From Bradyrhizobium barranii subsp. apii (GTDB taxonomy: Bacteria > Pseudomonadota > Alphaproteobacteria > Rhizobiales > Xanthobacteraceae): 64,000 bases of DNA. The position numbers were made by a program, and so were the translations under genes. The DNA lies in NCBI RefSeq assembly GCF_011516635.5, contig NZ_CP096255.1, positions 1,240,001 to 1,304,000 on the forward strand. Reading direction: 5' to 3'. Shown in pieces: positions 44,570 through 54,201 of the stretch (positions are counted from its first letter, which is position 1; each line of letters begins with the position of its first letter). Under the pieces are notes generated by a model. It did not search any database and was not told the DNA's origin. It worked only from the letters and a program-made list of their open reading frames with translations.

Positions 44570-44797
44570 ATGCGAACCTCTCTACCCCGCAGCCTCGTGC
44601 TCGGCGGCGCCATCGCGACCAGCCTCTGCATCGGTTACGCGCTGGGCGCGCAGCCGCACATGGACGAAGCCATCGCGATCCTGCAATCGGCCCGCGCCGA
44701 GCTCGGCAAGGCCGAGCCGAACAAGGGCGGCCATCGCGAGAAGGCGATCGGGATGCCGCCGGCCATTGAAGCAACGGCATTCGGGAGGAAGACATGA
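44570..44797 (+). CDS. Small exported protein
   Basis: 75 residues, GGAGGAG before the ATG. A basic N-terminus and hydrophobic stretch (RSLVLGGAIATSLCIGYALG) look like a signal peptide or anchor, followed by a helix AIAILQSARAELGKAEPNKG. Overlaps the next gene by ATGA. Function unknown. Confidence 0.7.
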   Translation: MRTSLPRSLVLGGAIATSLCIGYALGAQPHMDEAIAILQSARAELGKAEPNKGGHREKAIGMPPAIEATAFGRKT

Positions 44798-45045
44798 TAC
44801 GCACCCTGTTTGCCACGGCTCTCACGCTCGGCGCGATCACGGGCGTTGCCCAGGCCATGCCGCTCACCCTGCTCAACGCAGGCGCGAACGGCGACGTCAT
44901 CGCGGTCGCCGGCGGCTGCGGCCCCGGCTGGCACCGCGGCCCCTATGGCGGCTGCCTCAGGAACTACGCCAACCCCGCCGCGCATGCCTGCCCGCGCGGC
45001 TACCATATCGGCCCCGGCGGCGCTTGCCGCGGCAATGGCAGGTAG
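44794..45045 (+). CDS. GCG_CRPN-type small secreted protein
   Basis: 83 residues. Signal peptide ending AQA (about 20), then AGGCGPGWHRGPYGGCLRNY and HACPRGYHIGPGGACRGNGR: the GCG_CRPN pattern (GCGpGwHRGPyGGCrpN) of small cysteine-rich alphaproteobacterial periplasmic proteins. Translationally coupled to the upstream exported peptide. Confidence 0.85.
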   Translation: MIRTLFATALTLGAITGVAQAMPLTLLNAGANGDVIAVAGGCGPGWHRGPYGGCLRNYANPAAHACPRGYHIGPGGACRGNGR

Positions 45046-45058
45046 GAGCTGAACACTC

Positions 45059-45087
45059 CGCCTCTCCCCACTCGCAGGGGAGAGGCG
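45059..45087. terminator. Terminator-like hairpin
   Basis: 11-bp stem CGCCTCTCCCC (45059-45069) / GGGGAGAGGCG (45077-45087), just after the secreted-protein gene. The GGGGAGAGG motif is a common Bradyrhizobium intergenic hairpin. Confidence 0.6.
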
Positions 45088-45319
45088 TCCGCCGACATCA
45101 CGCCTCTCGCCACGGGCACCAGCAAGACCAAACGTTTTCGTAACCGTCATTGCCGCGGCGTCCGACCGCGGCAGGGCGGCGGCGCGATCCCGCTTGCTAC
45201 CTCAACGGGACTATGCACAGAATGCACCTGCTTTTCATGACGCAACCATTGATTGAAATCGTGGAGTGCTGAACGGCGCCAGCCTGAAGTGCTTCACCGT
45301 CGATTGCCAGAGGGGCCCC

Positions 45320-48067
45320 ATGACCCAGCATGATGGCGCGCAGAATGGTAATTCTGCCAGACCCAAGCACACGCATGACGATGCAAGCGCCGGCGGGACG
45401 ACCGCCACCACCCTGTCGAAGCGCAAGCTGGTGCTGTTCGCCGACGGCACGGGCAACGCGTTCACCGCCCAGGAATCCAGCGTCTGGCGGCTCTATGAAG
45501 CGCTCGACCACACCCAGCCCGACCAGATCGCGCACTACATCAAGGGCGTCGGCACCGCCGGCTGGGCGCCGCTCGCGGCCATCGACGGCGCCACCGGCAT
45601 CGGCGTTCCCTCCAACGTCCGCAAGCTCTACCGCTTCCTGTGCTGGAACTGGCGCGAGGGCGACGAGATCTACATCTTCGGCTTCAGCCGCGGCGCCTTC
45701 ACCGCGCGCACGCTGGCGGCGCTGATCGCGAGCCAGGGATTGGTGCCGGCGGAGATCAAGGGCGAGCCGGTCTCGCATGCCGAGATGGAGCGCAACGCGA
45801 TGTCCGCATGGCGGGAATACCGCAAGGAATCGGTGGGCTATCGCAGCCTGCCGACGATCTGGATTGCGCGCTGGATTCGCGACCTGCTGCTCATCATCTA
45901 CCATTTCGTCTGCTGGCACCGCTCCTATTGCACGATCCGCAAGGCCATGGCCGGCCGCAAGAACGTCAAGATCGAATTCCTCGGGCTGTTCGACACGGTC
46001 GAGGCTTTCGGCATACCGATCGAGGAGCTGCGCGTCGCGATCGACTGGGCGATTTGGCCGATTTCGTTCCGCAATCACCGGCCCTCGCGCAAGGCGAAGC
46101 ACATCTGTCACGCGCTCGCGCTCGACGACGAGCGCACCACCTTTCATCCGCTGCGGATCGACCAGAGCCGTCTAGCGAATGACCAGACTGTCAAGGAGGT
46201 GTGGTTCGCGGGCGTCCATTCCGACATTGGCGGCGGTTACCCGGAATCCACCCTCTCCTTCGTTCCGCTGGTCTGGATGACCGAGCAGCTCGATGGCCAA
46301 TTGCGCTTCCAGAACGGCACGATCGAGCGCTTCCGCGAGTATCAATCGGCGATCGGGCCAAAGCACGATTCACGCAGCGGCGCCGCCGTGCTTTACCGCT
46401 ACGGTCCGCGGCCGATCCTCGAAGGCGATGTGAACGGCGGCAAACCGGTCGTTCACTTCGCCGTGGTCGAACGAATGCTGTTCGGATGCGACGATTATGC
46501 GCCGATCATGCTGCCGGCGAACGCGCGGGTGCTGATGCCCGACGGAAGCATCAGGGAGCTCACCAATGACGGCGCGCACCAAGCCATGCATGACGCCTAC
46601 GCGAAGAAAGCGAGGCGCCCGATAAGCAAGGAGGAATCCGACGCCTTCACTGGAATGAAAGCGCCAGACGCGGACATGGCGAATCTGGCGCGCGGCGCCG
46701 TGTGGTGGCGACGCGTGGCCTATTTCTCGCTCCTGATCATGACGGGCATCATCGCCGCCTGGCCGTGGATCGCCCGCAAGATCATAGATACATCCGGCAA
46801 GAGCCTGCGCGATTTTGTCAGCAACATCGACTGGGGTTTCAGCGCCATACTCGGCTCCGTCGCGAACCTGCTCAAGAACGTGTTGCCCTCCTATGCGGGG
46901 CCATGGCTCAATATCGCACTCTATTATCCTGTCGCGACCGCACTCGTCGTGCTGGTCACGTGGTGGGTCAGGAGCATCAACGCCTCGCTGCGTGATGGCA
47001 TCCAGGAGCGGGCGCGACTCGCCTGGTACCGGCCGGAACGGAAGGCGAGCGCAAAAAACCTCAGCCGGATGAGTTTGTTGTTCAGGTTTGGCGGTTTGAT
47101 GCAGCGAAATGCGCGGTGGATGAGCTTTCCGTTCACCAAGATCATCTTTCCCATCGTCTCCATCATCGTCATCTACGCCGCGGCCTTGCTGATCGCCTCG
47201 AGCAGCTTCTTCACCTGGCGCGTCGCGACCGGACAGGTTTGTGAAACCCCGGAAACAAAAGCCGCAGAGGCGAAGAGAAAGGGAGCGAACGTCGCGGTAG
47301 ACATTCCGCCTGCCAAGCCGGTGGGCGACAACGCGCTTCCTGCGGTCGAGCTTTTCAACGTCAACCAGTTCTGTTGGGCAAGCAGGCTCGCCGTGGAGAA
47401 GGGCCGCAAATACCGGGTCTGGATCGATATCGACCAACGCTGGTTCGACCGCACGATCATGACCGGCGTCACCGGATTCCAGACCTACGAAAACCACCAT
47501 TACCTCGCTCTCCCGACCCGGCGACTGTTCGGCGCGGACTGGTTCCAGCCGGTCGTACGCGTCGGCGAGAAGGGCCTGAACGATCAGCCGCTGCAGGCCA
47601 TGAACGTGATGTCGGCAGATGAACTGCCGCGCCGCATTGACCCGACCCTTCCCGAGGAAAATGCTCAGGATGAGCCAAAAAACAGATATCCCGTCCGCAT
47701 CGAAAACGCTGAGGAATCGAGCACGGACGATGCGGCGAAGCTGACGACACTCAAGGCTGACATCGCGAAGATGGGCACATTCGATGCGCTTCCGCCAGAC
47801 GAGTCGGCACGCAAGGTCTGGGACACGCAGAAACTTGCAGACCGGATGGTGGCCGAATTCACCGCACCTGATTCCGGCGAGCTGTTCTTCTACGTCAACG
47901 ACGCCGTGCAGATCGTCCCGGGCTTCCTGCGATGGCTGGCCCCGGCAAAATACGTCGACTATTTCGGGCCGGACGAACAATACTACAAGAACAACAGCGG
48001 CACGGCGCGGATCACGGTACAGCGTCTGCCCGCGCCGCCGACGCCATCGGCTGCGGCAAAGCAGTAG
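45320..48067 (+). CDS. DUF2235 (alpha/beta hydrolase, Tle1-like) membrane protein
   Basis: 915 residues, AGAGGGG before the ATG. KLVLFADGTGN opens the DUF2235 domain, and GFSRGAFTARTLAALI (about residue 118-133) holds the GxSxG nucleophile; HICHALALDDERTTFHP and VWFAGVHSDIGGGY supply the later catalytic Asp/His region. Three membrane spans follow, near residues 460, 530 and 605 (LLIMTGIIAAWPWI, VATALVVLVTWWV, IIFPIVSIIVIYAAALLIA), then a large C-terminal domain. DUF2235 includes type VI phospholipase effectors, but no T6SS gene is nearby, so the role is open. Confidence 0.85.
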   Translation: MTQHDGAQNGNSARPKHTHDDASAGGTTATTLSKRKLVLFADGTGNAFTAQESSVWRLYEALDHTQPDQIAHYIKGVGTAGWAPLAAIDGATGIGVPSNVRKLYRFLCWNWREGDEIYIFGFSRGAFTARTLAALIASQGLVPAEIKGEPVSHAEMERNAMSAWREYRKESVGYRSLPTIWIARWIRDLLLIIYHFVCWHRSYCTIRKAMAGRKNVKIEFLGLFDTVEAFGIPIEELRVAIDWAIWPISFRNHRPSRKAKHICHALALDDERTTFHPLRIDQSRLANDQTVKEVWFAGVHSDIGGGYPESTLSFVPLVWMTEQLDGQLRFQNGTIERFREYQSAIGPKHDSRSGAAVLYRYGPRPILEGDVNGGKPVVHFAVVERMLFGCDDYAPIMLPANARVLMPDGSIRELTNDGAHQAMHDAYAKKARRPISKEESDAFTGMKAPDADMANLARGAVWWRRVAYFSLLIMTGIIAAWPWIARKIIDTSGKSLRDFVSNIDWGFSAILGSVANLLKNVLPSYAGPWLNIALYYPVATALVVLVTWWVRSINASLRDGIQERARLAWYRPERKASAKNLSRMSLLFRFGGLMQRNARWMSFPFTKIIFPIVSIIVIYAAALLIASSSFFTWRVATGQVCETPETKAAEAKRKGANVAVDIPPAKPVGDNALPAVELFNVNQFCWASRLAVEKGRKYRVWIDIDQRWFDRTIMTGVTGFQTYENHHYLALPTRRLFGADWFQPVVRVGEKGLNDQPLQAMNVMSADELPRRIDPTLPEENAQDEPKNRYPVRIENAEESSTDDAAKLTTLKADIAKMGTFDALPPDESARKVWDTQKLADRMVAEFTAPDSGELFFYVNDAVQIVPGFLRWLAPAKYVDYFGPDEQYYKNNSGTARITVQRLPAPPTPSAAAKQ

Positions 48068-48182
48068 GCGCCGGCCACACCGGAGCGGAAGAGTGACAAC
48101 GCCCCCATGATTATGGGTGTCGCGGCGTCCGCGCCGCGGCTAAACTTGGCCTCGCGCCGCGGGGGACACGCGGTGCGGGACG

Positions 48183-48872
48183 ATGAACATGAGCGAACAG
48201 GGCGAGACGGGTGAGGCCATCACCATCCTCCTCGTCGAGGACGACGCGCCGACCTGCTGGCGGCTCCAGGATGCGCTGGTCAAGGCCGGCTACAAGGTGC
48301 GCAGCGCAGCCACGCTCGGCGAGGCGCGCCAGGCCCTGAACGGCGGCGCGCCACGCGTGCTGCTGACCGATCTGCGGCTGCCCGACGGCCATGGCATCGA
48401 GCTGATCCGCGAGACCCGGCAGCGCTTTCCCGACACCGAGATCATGGTGATCTCGGCGCTCGGCGACGAGGAGAGCGTGATCTCCGCGATCACCGTCGGC
48501 GCCACCGGCTATCTCCTGAAGGACGCCTTCCCGACCGACATCGCCACCACCGTGCGCGATCTGGTCGCCGGCCATTCGCCGATCTCGGCCTCGATCGCCC
48601 GTTTCATCGTGCGCAGAACGCAAGGCGTCGCGCCGAGCTCGGCCGAGCCGCCGCGGGGTCCCGTGCTCAACACCGCACGACTCACCCCGCGCGAGATCGA
48701 TATCCTCTGGGGCATCGCAAAAGGTTTCAGCTACGCCGAGATCGCGAGCCATCTCGGCCTGTCCAGGCAGACCGTGCCCGGCCACATCAAGAACATCTAT
48801 CGCAAGCTCGAGGTGCACACGCGCAGTGAAGCCGTGTTCGAGGCGGTGCAGCAGGGCCTGATCAAGCTGTGA
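48183..48872 (+). CDS. LuxR/NarL-type response regulator
   Basis: 229 residues. Receiver domain: ILLVEDDAPTCWRLQ (acidic pair), the phosphoacceptor Asp in VLLTDLRLPDGHGIEL, MVISALGDEESV and the Lys in GATGYLLKDAFP. LuxR HTH: LTPREIDILWGIAKGFSYAE then IASHLGLSRQTVPGHIKNIY. The histidine kinase gene follows with a 4-base overlap, so they form a two-component pair. Confidence 0.92.
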   Translation: MNMSEQGETGEAITILLVEDDAPTCWRLQDALVKAGYKVRSAATLGEARQALNGGAPRVLLTDLRLPDGHGIELIRETRQRFPDTEIMVISALGDEESVISAITVGATGYLLKDAFPTDIATTVRDLVAGHSPISASIARFIVRRTQGVAPSSAEPPRGPVLNTARLTPREIDILWGIAKGFSYAEIASHLGLSRQTVPGHIKNIYRKLEVHTRSEAVFEAVQQGLIKL

Positions 48873-50818
48873 GCGAGATCGCGGCGAAAGCACCTGCGCG
48901 ACCGCGGCGCCGGCTGATCGCGGCGCGCCTCGTGCCCTATCTGCTGCTACAGGCGCTGATCGTGATCGTCACCATCCAGGGGCTGCGGCTGCTCCAGCCC
49001 AGCGACCCCGACGATTTTGCCTTGAGCGAATTTTCGCTGCGGGAGGACGGCACGACCCGGGCGGTGACGTTGCCGCATTTCACGTCGTCGCGCTACGCGC
49101 TCCAGGACCCGCCGCTCTATTCGGGCACGTTCGTCTTCAAGCCCGATGCGGCAAACACGGCCTGGTCGGTCTTTCTGCCGCGCTTCAGCAATGGCGTGGA
49201 GGTCGCGGTCAACGGCGTCGCGATCCTGGACTCCCGGCGCGATCCCACCGCCAACCGGCCCGACCGCAACACGCCGGAGATCACAGTGATCCCGTCGTCG
49301 CTGCTGCGCGACGGCAGCAACGACATCACCGTGCGGCTGTTGGTGTGGGGTCCGCTGCGAGGCTTCCTCGACACCGTCTATGTTGGGCCGGACGAAAGCT
49401 TGCGGGGAGCCTACGAGACGCGCACGCTGCTGTTCGTGACGCTGCCCGTGGTGTTCTCGGCCTGGCAATCGTTGCTGGCGGTGATCCTCGCCATCATGTG
49501 GCTGATGCGACGCCGCGAGCCGGTCTATGGCGTGCTGGCGGCAGGAATGCTCGTCGGCGCGATGCAGGCCTTCGCGCCGGCGCCGCTGCCGCCCGCGCCT
49601 TATCCGCGGCTGGCCGCCATCCTGCTGGCGTCCGCGCCGATCGAGAGCGCGCTGGTCGTGACGTTCGCGGTGCTGTTCTTCGGCTGGCGCTGGCCGCGCT
49701 ACGGGCTGCTGTTGTTCGCGCCGGGGCTCGTCATCCTGCTGGTCGGGCTCTTTGCGGGCCAGCCGATCCCGCGCATCACCTTCCTGTTCCTCGGCGTGCC
49801 GACCGTGGGCCTGTGCCTGATGCTGCTGGTCGTCATCCTGACGTGGGCGGTGATCAGGCGGCAGGACGCGGCGAGCTTTACCTTCGGCTGCGCCGTGACC
49901 ATCGTGCTGACCTGCTGGTTTCACGACATGCTCTCGGCGTTCGAGTTCGTGCCGGACGATCGCACCTTCGTCACGCGGCTGTCCTATTCCGCGATGCTGG
50001 TGGCGATAGGCGCCGGACTGACCTGGCGCTTCGCCCGCGCGCTCAACGAGGTCGACAGCTTCGCCGGCCAGCTCGTCGCACGCGTGCGCGAGGCCGAGGA
50101 GCGGCTGAAGGCAAGCTTCGCCCGCGAAGAAGAGCGTGCCCGTGCCGCCGCACTCGCGAACCAGCGCACGCGGCTGATGCGCGACCTGCATGACGGCCTC
50201 GGCGGTCAGCTCGTCAGCATCGTCGCGCTCTCCGAGCGCGGACACGAGGGCGCGACCATCACGGATGCGGCGCGCGCCGCGCTGAAGGATCTGCGCCTCG
50301 TCATCGATTCCATGGACGACATCGGCGGCGACCTGATGCTTGCGCTCGGCTCCTGGCGCGAGCGCGCGGCGGCACAATTGCGGCCGCACGACGTCGCACT
50401 CGGATGGCACGTGGCGACGCCGCAGGGCCTGCCGCTGCATCCCGAGTTGCGGCCATGGCACGTCATCCAGATCGTGCGCATCCTTGACGAGGCCGTGACC
50501 AACGCGGTCAAGCACGCACAGGCGCGCCATATCGTTGTTACCATCGAGACGCTCGACGATGGCCAAGGGGATGGCCAAGGAGAGGGCGACGGGCCGCGTG
50601 GCATGATCAGCGTCGCGGACGACGGCAAGGGCTTTGCCCTGTCCGGCAACGGCGAAGCCGGCAGTGCGGGCCAGACCGCGCGGGGTCTGCGCAACATGCG
50701 AAGCCGCGCCGCGCGCTGCGGCGCGGTGCTGGATCTGGCCTCGGATTCCTCGGGTACGCGCGTACGCCTGCAACTGCCGAAATTCTTTCCCGATAGCGAC
50801 GCCGCCGCCACGGGCTGA
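48869..50818 (+). CDS. Membrane sensor histidine kinase (NarX/DegS type)
   Basis: 649 residues from a GTG overlapping the response-regulator stop. One N-terminal membrane anchor, a jelly-roll-like extracytoplasmic part (about 45-180, with NGVEVAVNGVAILDSR), then seven or so membrane spans (about 185-390) as in 7TMR-DISM sensors. HisKA_3 phosphoacceptor at His441 in LMRDLHDGLGGQL; ATPase motifs ILDEAVTNAVKHA and SVADDGKGFAL. It senses an unknown signal and drives the adjacent regulator. Confidence 0.88.
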   Translation: MSEIAAKAPARPRRRLIAARLVPYLLLQALIVIVTIQGLRLLQPSDPDDFALSEFSLREDGTTRAVTLPHFTSSRYALQDPPLYSGTFVFKPDAANTAWSVFLPRFSNGVEVAVNGVAILDSRRDPTANRPDRNTPEITVIPSSLLRDGSNDITVRLLVWGPLRGFLDTVYVGPDESLRGAYETRTLLFVTLPVVFSAWQSLLAVILAIMWLMRRREPVYGVLAAGMLVGAMQAFAPAPLPPAPYPRLAAILLASAPIESALVVTFAVLFFGWRWPRYGLLLFAPGLVILLVGLFAGQPIPRITFLFLGVPTVGLCLMLLVVILTWAVIRRQDAASFTFGCAVTIVLTCWFHDMLSAFEFVPDDRTFVTRLSYSAMLVAIGAGLTWRFARALNEVDSFAGQLVARVREAEERLKASFAREEERARAAALANQRTRLMRDLHDGLGGQLVSIVALSERGHEGATITDAARAALKDLRLVIDSMDDIGGDLMLALGSWRERAAAQLRPHDVALGWHVATPQGLPLHPELRPWHVIQIVRILDEAVTNAVKHAQARHIVVTIETLDDGQGDGQGEGDGPRGMISVADDGKGFALSGNGEAGSAGQTARGLRNMRSRAARCGAVLDLASDSSGTRVRLQLPKFFPDSDAAATG

Positions 50819-50956
50819 AAAGCCCCCTCCCCGAACGTGTGGGACGCACGGAGAGAGGGAACGGGCCGGATTATCGTCATGCGGAGGACGGGGGGTTCGT
50901 CCGCAAGTCATCCTTTTCGCCCGAAGCGATGCAATCAACTCAATCAAACGAGATCG

Positions 50957-51238
50957 TCAGCGCACGCCGACGCGATTGACCGGGCCTCCGCGATTCATCG
51001 GCGTTCCCGCACGAACGCCGACGCCGTGCGCGCCGACCCCGGGCGTCGCCACCGCGACCGCGGCGGCCGGCGCAACCACCACCGCCCCGGTCGGCCGCAC
51101 CACGCAGCCCTTGGGCACGCCGACCGTCTTGCAATAGACCACCGCCTGCGCCGGGCTCGTGCCCAGCGACACCATCGCCGCACCCGCGAGCATCATGACC
51201 GTCAGGCCGGCGCTCAGCGCTCCCACGTTTTTCGACAT
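50957..51238 (-). CDS. Small secreted Ala/Val/Gly-rich protein
   Basis: 93 residues with AGGAG before the ATG. Signal peptide MSKNVGALSAGLTVMMLAGA...AQA, then VVYCKTVGVPKGCVVRP with two Cys and a low-complexity Val/Ala/Gly tail with repeated GV. Periplasmic or surface protein of unknown function, common in Bradyrhizobium. Confidence 0.7.
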   Translation of the reverse strand: MSKNVGALSAGLTVMMLAGAAMVSLGTSPAQAVVYCKTVGVPKGCVVRPTGAVVVAPAAAVAVATPGVGAHGVGVRAGTPMNRGGPVNRVGVR

Positions 51239-51464
51239 CTTGCTCTCCTGCTTCCCGTTCGGCGCCCCGATGCAATCACCGGGTTTCGCAGCCGACGTGC
51301 AGCCTGAATGGCAAAAGACGGCGCGCGGATACATGCCATGAAGATGGGGGTGCGCCGAGCGAGCCGATGCCATGAACATGGCATGGACCGGCAACGGCCC
51401 TTCGCGAGATGGTCCGGCTCACCCGATCCCAGCGGGACCCGTCACAATCCCAAAGAGGTGTTTC

Positions 51465-51689
51465 ATGAAGACTTCAATTCTTGCCGCGCTGCTGCTCGCT
51501 ACCGCCATCCTGCCCGCCGCTGCGCAATCCGGTCCGACGCCGCAGGAGCAGATGGCATGCCGCAGCGACGCCGGCAAATTCTGCGCCGAACATATCGGCA
51601 AGCCACCGCAGATGAATGCCTGCCTGCGCGAGAACAAGACAAAGCTCTCGGATGCCTGCCGCAAGGTGGTGGAGTCGCACGGCGGGTGA
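51465..51689 (+). CDS. Small cysteine-rich periplasmic protein
   Basis: 74 residues. Signal peptide MKTSILAALLLATAILPAAA, then CRSDAGKFCAEHIGKPPQMN, ACLRENKTKLSDACRKVV: four Cys in a Golgi-apparatus cysteine-rich-repeat-like helix-loop pattern. GAGGTG precedes the ATG. Unknown function. Confidence 0.75.
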   Translation: MKTSILAALLLATAILPAAAQSGPTPQEQMACRSDAGKFCAEHIGKPPQMNACLRENKTKLSDACRKVVESHGG

Positions 51690-51797
51690 TCTTCTTCCGT
51701 CCCCCAGTGGGAGAAGGCGCCTTGCCGATGGCAAGGCGGATGAGAGCTGCTTCAACGCACCCAGAGCACAGCCGCTCCGCGGCTCTGCCGCGAGCCA

Positions 51798-51823
51798 CCC
51801 TCTCCCGCGAAGAAGGGAGAGGG
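51798..51823. terminator. Hairpin between convergent genes
   Basis: 9-bp stem CCCTCTCCC (51798-51806) / GGGAGAGGG (51815-51823), lying just after the cysteine-rich gene and just before the end of the beta-propeller gene on the other strand. Confidence 0.6.
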
Positions 51824-51830
51824 ACAGCAG

Positions 51831-53723
51831 CTAATTCGTCAGGCCATAGACGTCGATCCGGCCGTCATAGGTCGGGCGATAGATGCGGCCTTTCCAGACG
51901 ATCGGACGGTTGAACTTGGGATGCATGAAGGCGTGCTCCGGCCCCCAGTCCTCGCTGTCCCAGATCACCTGGAGCCGTTTGGAGCCATCCGGATTGGTGG
52001 CGAAATTCTGCGCGTCGTAGACCAGGAAGCGGCCCGGACTGAGAATCATGTTGCTGTCCTGATAGGGCACCATCGCCACGATGATGCCATCGGTGCCGTT
52101 GTTGGCGGCAAGCGTGATGCTCCAGCCGGGCATGCCGCCCGGCGGACGCGGCGATTGCGGCGAGGCGATCTCGTTGCCCCCGGCGAGATAGGTCGTTCTC
52201 CCGTCGGCCCCAATCGACCAAGCCCGCAAGGCGCTGTTCTCGCCGCCGACGAAATGCATGGTGCCGTGGGTGGCGGACTGGAACAGCAGCGGCGTGCCAT
52301 GCAGATGCCGCGTCGCGCCGCCGGGAAACACGTTCAGCTCCATCGGTGACGCCGGCGCCGGCGGCACGGCGGGATCGAAATACGTGTACAGGATCGGCGG
52401 CATGAGAAGCCTGTTGTAGTTCGCCGCGAAATGGCCGGCCGCAAGTTCGCCCGGCTGCGTCTTGCCGAGCGCATTGGCATTGCCGGTGTAGAGGATGCCG
52501 TCCTTGCCCGCGGCCAGAATAGCATGGGCGGAGGCGACGTAGACCGGACCGCCGGAACCGAAATCCTGGTCGCCCCACATCGACTCGTTCATCGCCTCCA
52601 TGTGATGCGCCACGACCGGCGCGATCTGCGCATCGGTTGCACTGCGACCCGAGGTGACCGCGACATGCGGCATCTCGCGTGCATACCGCGGCTTCAGCGT
52701 CATTCCCATGCGCCTCGCATGCGCGATCACGGAGGGCAGGGAAACGTTCGACGGCAGCGCCAGTTCGTCATTGTCGTCATCGTCGGCGGCTGCTGCGTCC
52801 GCGGCCGCGCCGACCCGGTTGGCGTCGGTCCATGGCGCCCACCACGACATGACTTCGAAATGCGCATGGCTTCCGGTGTGCAAGGCGAGCCGCACGATGC
52901 TCTCGCCGAAATCGCCATGCTGCGGCGAGAACGCTCCGTTGCCGGTGATGACGTAGATTGAACCGTCGGGAGCGAGGGCCGGGCCGGCCCCGCTCTGCCA
53001 GAGCCCGCCTCCGGAGCCGGTGACGGTGGAGCACCACGACGCAGCGAGCCGCCAGGCATGGACGTCGACCGCGAGCAGCCAGCCGCGCGCCGTCTTCGAC
53101 GTCTCGGCGATCGTGCCGAAGGGAATCAGCACGTGGTTCCGCGTCAGCGTCAGGGCGCTGCGCTGCTTGCGCTGGGCCGAGACGAATTTCTGCACCGGCA
53201 GGCCGTTCGGCGGCGTGTAGACCGCGCCCTCCAGGTTCAGCAGCCCGTGCACCTTCGAGCCGTCGCGGATCCGCAGCGCGGCGAGGAAATGCTGCCCCTT
53301 GACGACGCTGCCGTCGTCGCTGATCCAGGCGCAGGCATAGAGAATGCCCGCCCCCTCGTCGATCACGGGGGTCGAGAGAATACCCCAATGGACGTTGGTC
53401 ATGTGGCCGTCGATCGCCCTCGTTCCGACGATGGGACGCCCCAAGTTGGTCGCCCAGATCTTCTCGCCGGTCACAGCGTCGAATGCATAGACCCAATTGC
53501 CCATGCTGGCCTGGAAGATCAGGTCGCGGGTCTTGCCATCGGCCGTGTGCACGCCGCCGACCGCCAGCGGCTGCGCCTCGAGCCTGGGATCGTCGGGAAT
53601 CGGAAGGCTGAAGAGTTTGACGATGCCCCTGCTGCGAACGGCGGTCGCCGTCAGCACCGTCTCGGAATTGTTCGCACCGGTACGGGCACGGTCGTAGCTG
53701 CGGGTCGTGACGGAGGCGACCAT
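51831..53723 (-). CDS. PQQ-like beta-propeller (WD40-like) protein
   Basis: 630 residues from ATG 53723, GGAG 8 bases upstream. Repeated propeller blades are visible: GNWVYAFDAVTGEKIWATNL, GWLLAVDVHAWRLAASW, AGPALAPDGSIYVITGNGAF, AILAAGKDGILYTGNANALG, WKGRIYRPTYDGRIDVYGL. The pattern fits outer-membrane-assembly/PQQ-dehydrogenase-like propellers, but no clear PQQ Cys-Cys or signal peptide is seen. An acidic DDDDND insertion lies in the middle. Two bases after the membrane gene, so co-expressed. Confidence 0.75.
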   Translation of the reverse strand: MVASVTTRSYDRARTGANNSETVLTATAVRSRGIVKLFSLPIPDDPRLEAQPLAVGGVHTADGKTRDLIFQASMGNWVYAFDAVTGEKIWATNLGRPIVGTRAIDGHMTNVHWGILSTPVIDEGAGILYACAWISDDGSVVKGQHFLAALRIRDGSKVHGLLNLEGAVYTPPNGLPVQKFVSAQRKQRSALTLTRNHVLIPFGTIAETSKTARGWLLAVDVHAWRLAASWCSTVTGSGGGLWQSGAGPALAPDGSIYVITGNGAFSPQHGDFGESIVRLALHTGSHAHFEVMSWWAPWTDANRVGAAADAAAADDDDNDELALPSNVSLPSVIAHARRMGMTLKPRYAREMPHVAVTSGRSATDAQIAPVVAHHMEAMNESMWGDQDFGSGGPVYVASAHAILAAGKDGILYTGNANALGKTQPGELAAGHFAANYNRLLMPPILYTYFDPAVPPAPASPMELNVFPGGATRHLHGTPLLFQSATHGTMHFVGGENSALRAWSIGADGRTTYLAGGNEIASPQSPRPPGGMPGWSITLAANNGTDGIIVAMVPYQDSNMILSPGRFLVYDAQNFATNPDGSKRLQVIWDSEDWGPEHAFMHPKFNRPIVWKGRIYRPTYDGRIDVYGLTN

Positions 53724-53725
53724 AG

Positions 53726-54193
53726 TCAGGCTCCGTAAGCGAGGAGGCTTCCGACCGCAATCAGGCAAGCCGCGGCAAGCGGTCGTACGTCGCGCAAGCC
53801 TGCGCGCCACCCGCTCGACACGACGGCTCCGCAGGCAAAGCCGAGCCCGGCCATGATCGCGCTCGACAGTGCGGCAACGGCCGGCGCATCAGGCGTGCGC
53901 GACACGAGATTGTCGATCGCCAGCAGCGGTGGCAGCACATAGAACCAGCCCAGCGCATTCAAAAGACGTTGCGCGATGGGGTGGCGCACCACCAGCGATG
54001 CGCCGCACGCGATCAACAGGATCGCTGCGAGCCCGCCCGCGACCGGCATCGTGACGCCGAGCGCGGAACCCAGCGCATCGCAAGCGCCGAACATCAGAAT
54101 GAGCGGCAGCACATGCCGTTGCGGAACGATGAATGCGAGTGCAAAGGCAACGATGAGACTGTCCGCGGACGTCCACAACAGATGTATCGACAT
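53726..54193 (-). CDS. Small multi-span membrane protein
   Basis: 155 residues, almost all hydrophobic: about five helices (SADSLIVAFALAFIVPQ, LPLILMFGACDALGSALG, AAILLIACGASLVV, IMAGLGFACGAVVSSGW, LAAACLIAVGSLLAYGA). The layout recalls MntP/manganese-exporter-like half transporters. Directly upstream of and nearly touching the beta-propeller gene. Confidence 0.7.
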   Translation of the reverse strand: MSIHLLWTSADSLIVAFALAFIVPQRHVLPLILMFGACDALGSALGVTMPVAGGLAAILLIACGASLVVRHPIAQRLLNALGWFYVLPPLLAIDNLVSRTPDAPAVAALSSAIMAGLGFACGAVVSSGWRAGLRDVRPLAAACLIAVGSLLAYGA

Positions 54194-54201
54194 GGAAACC
54201 T

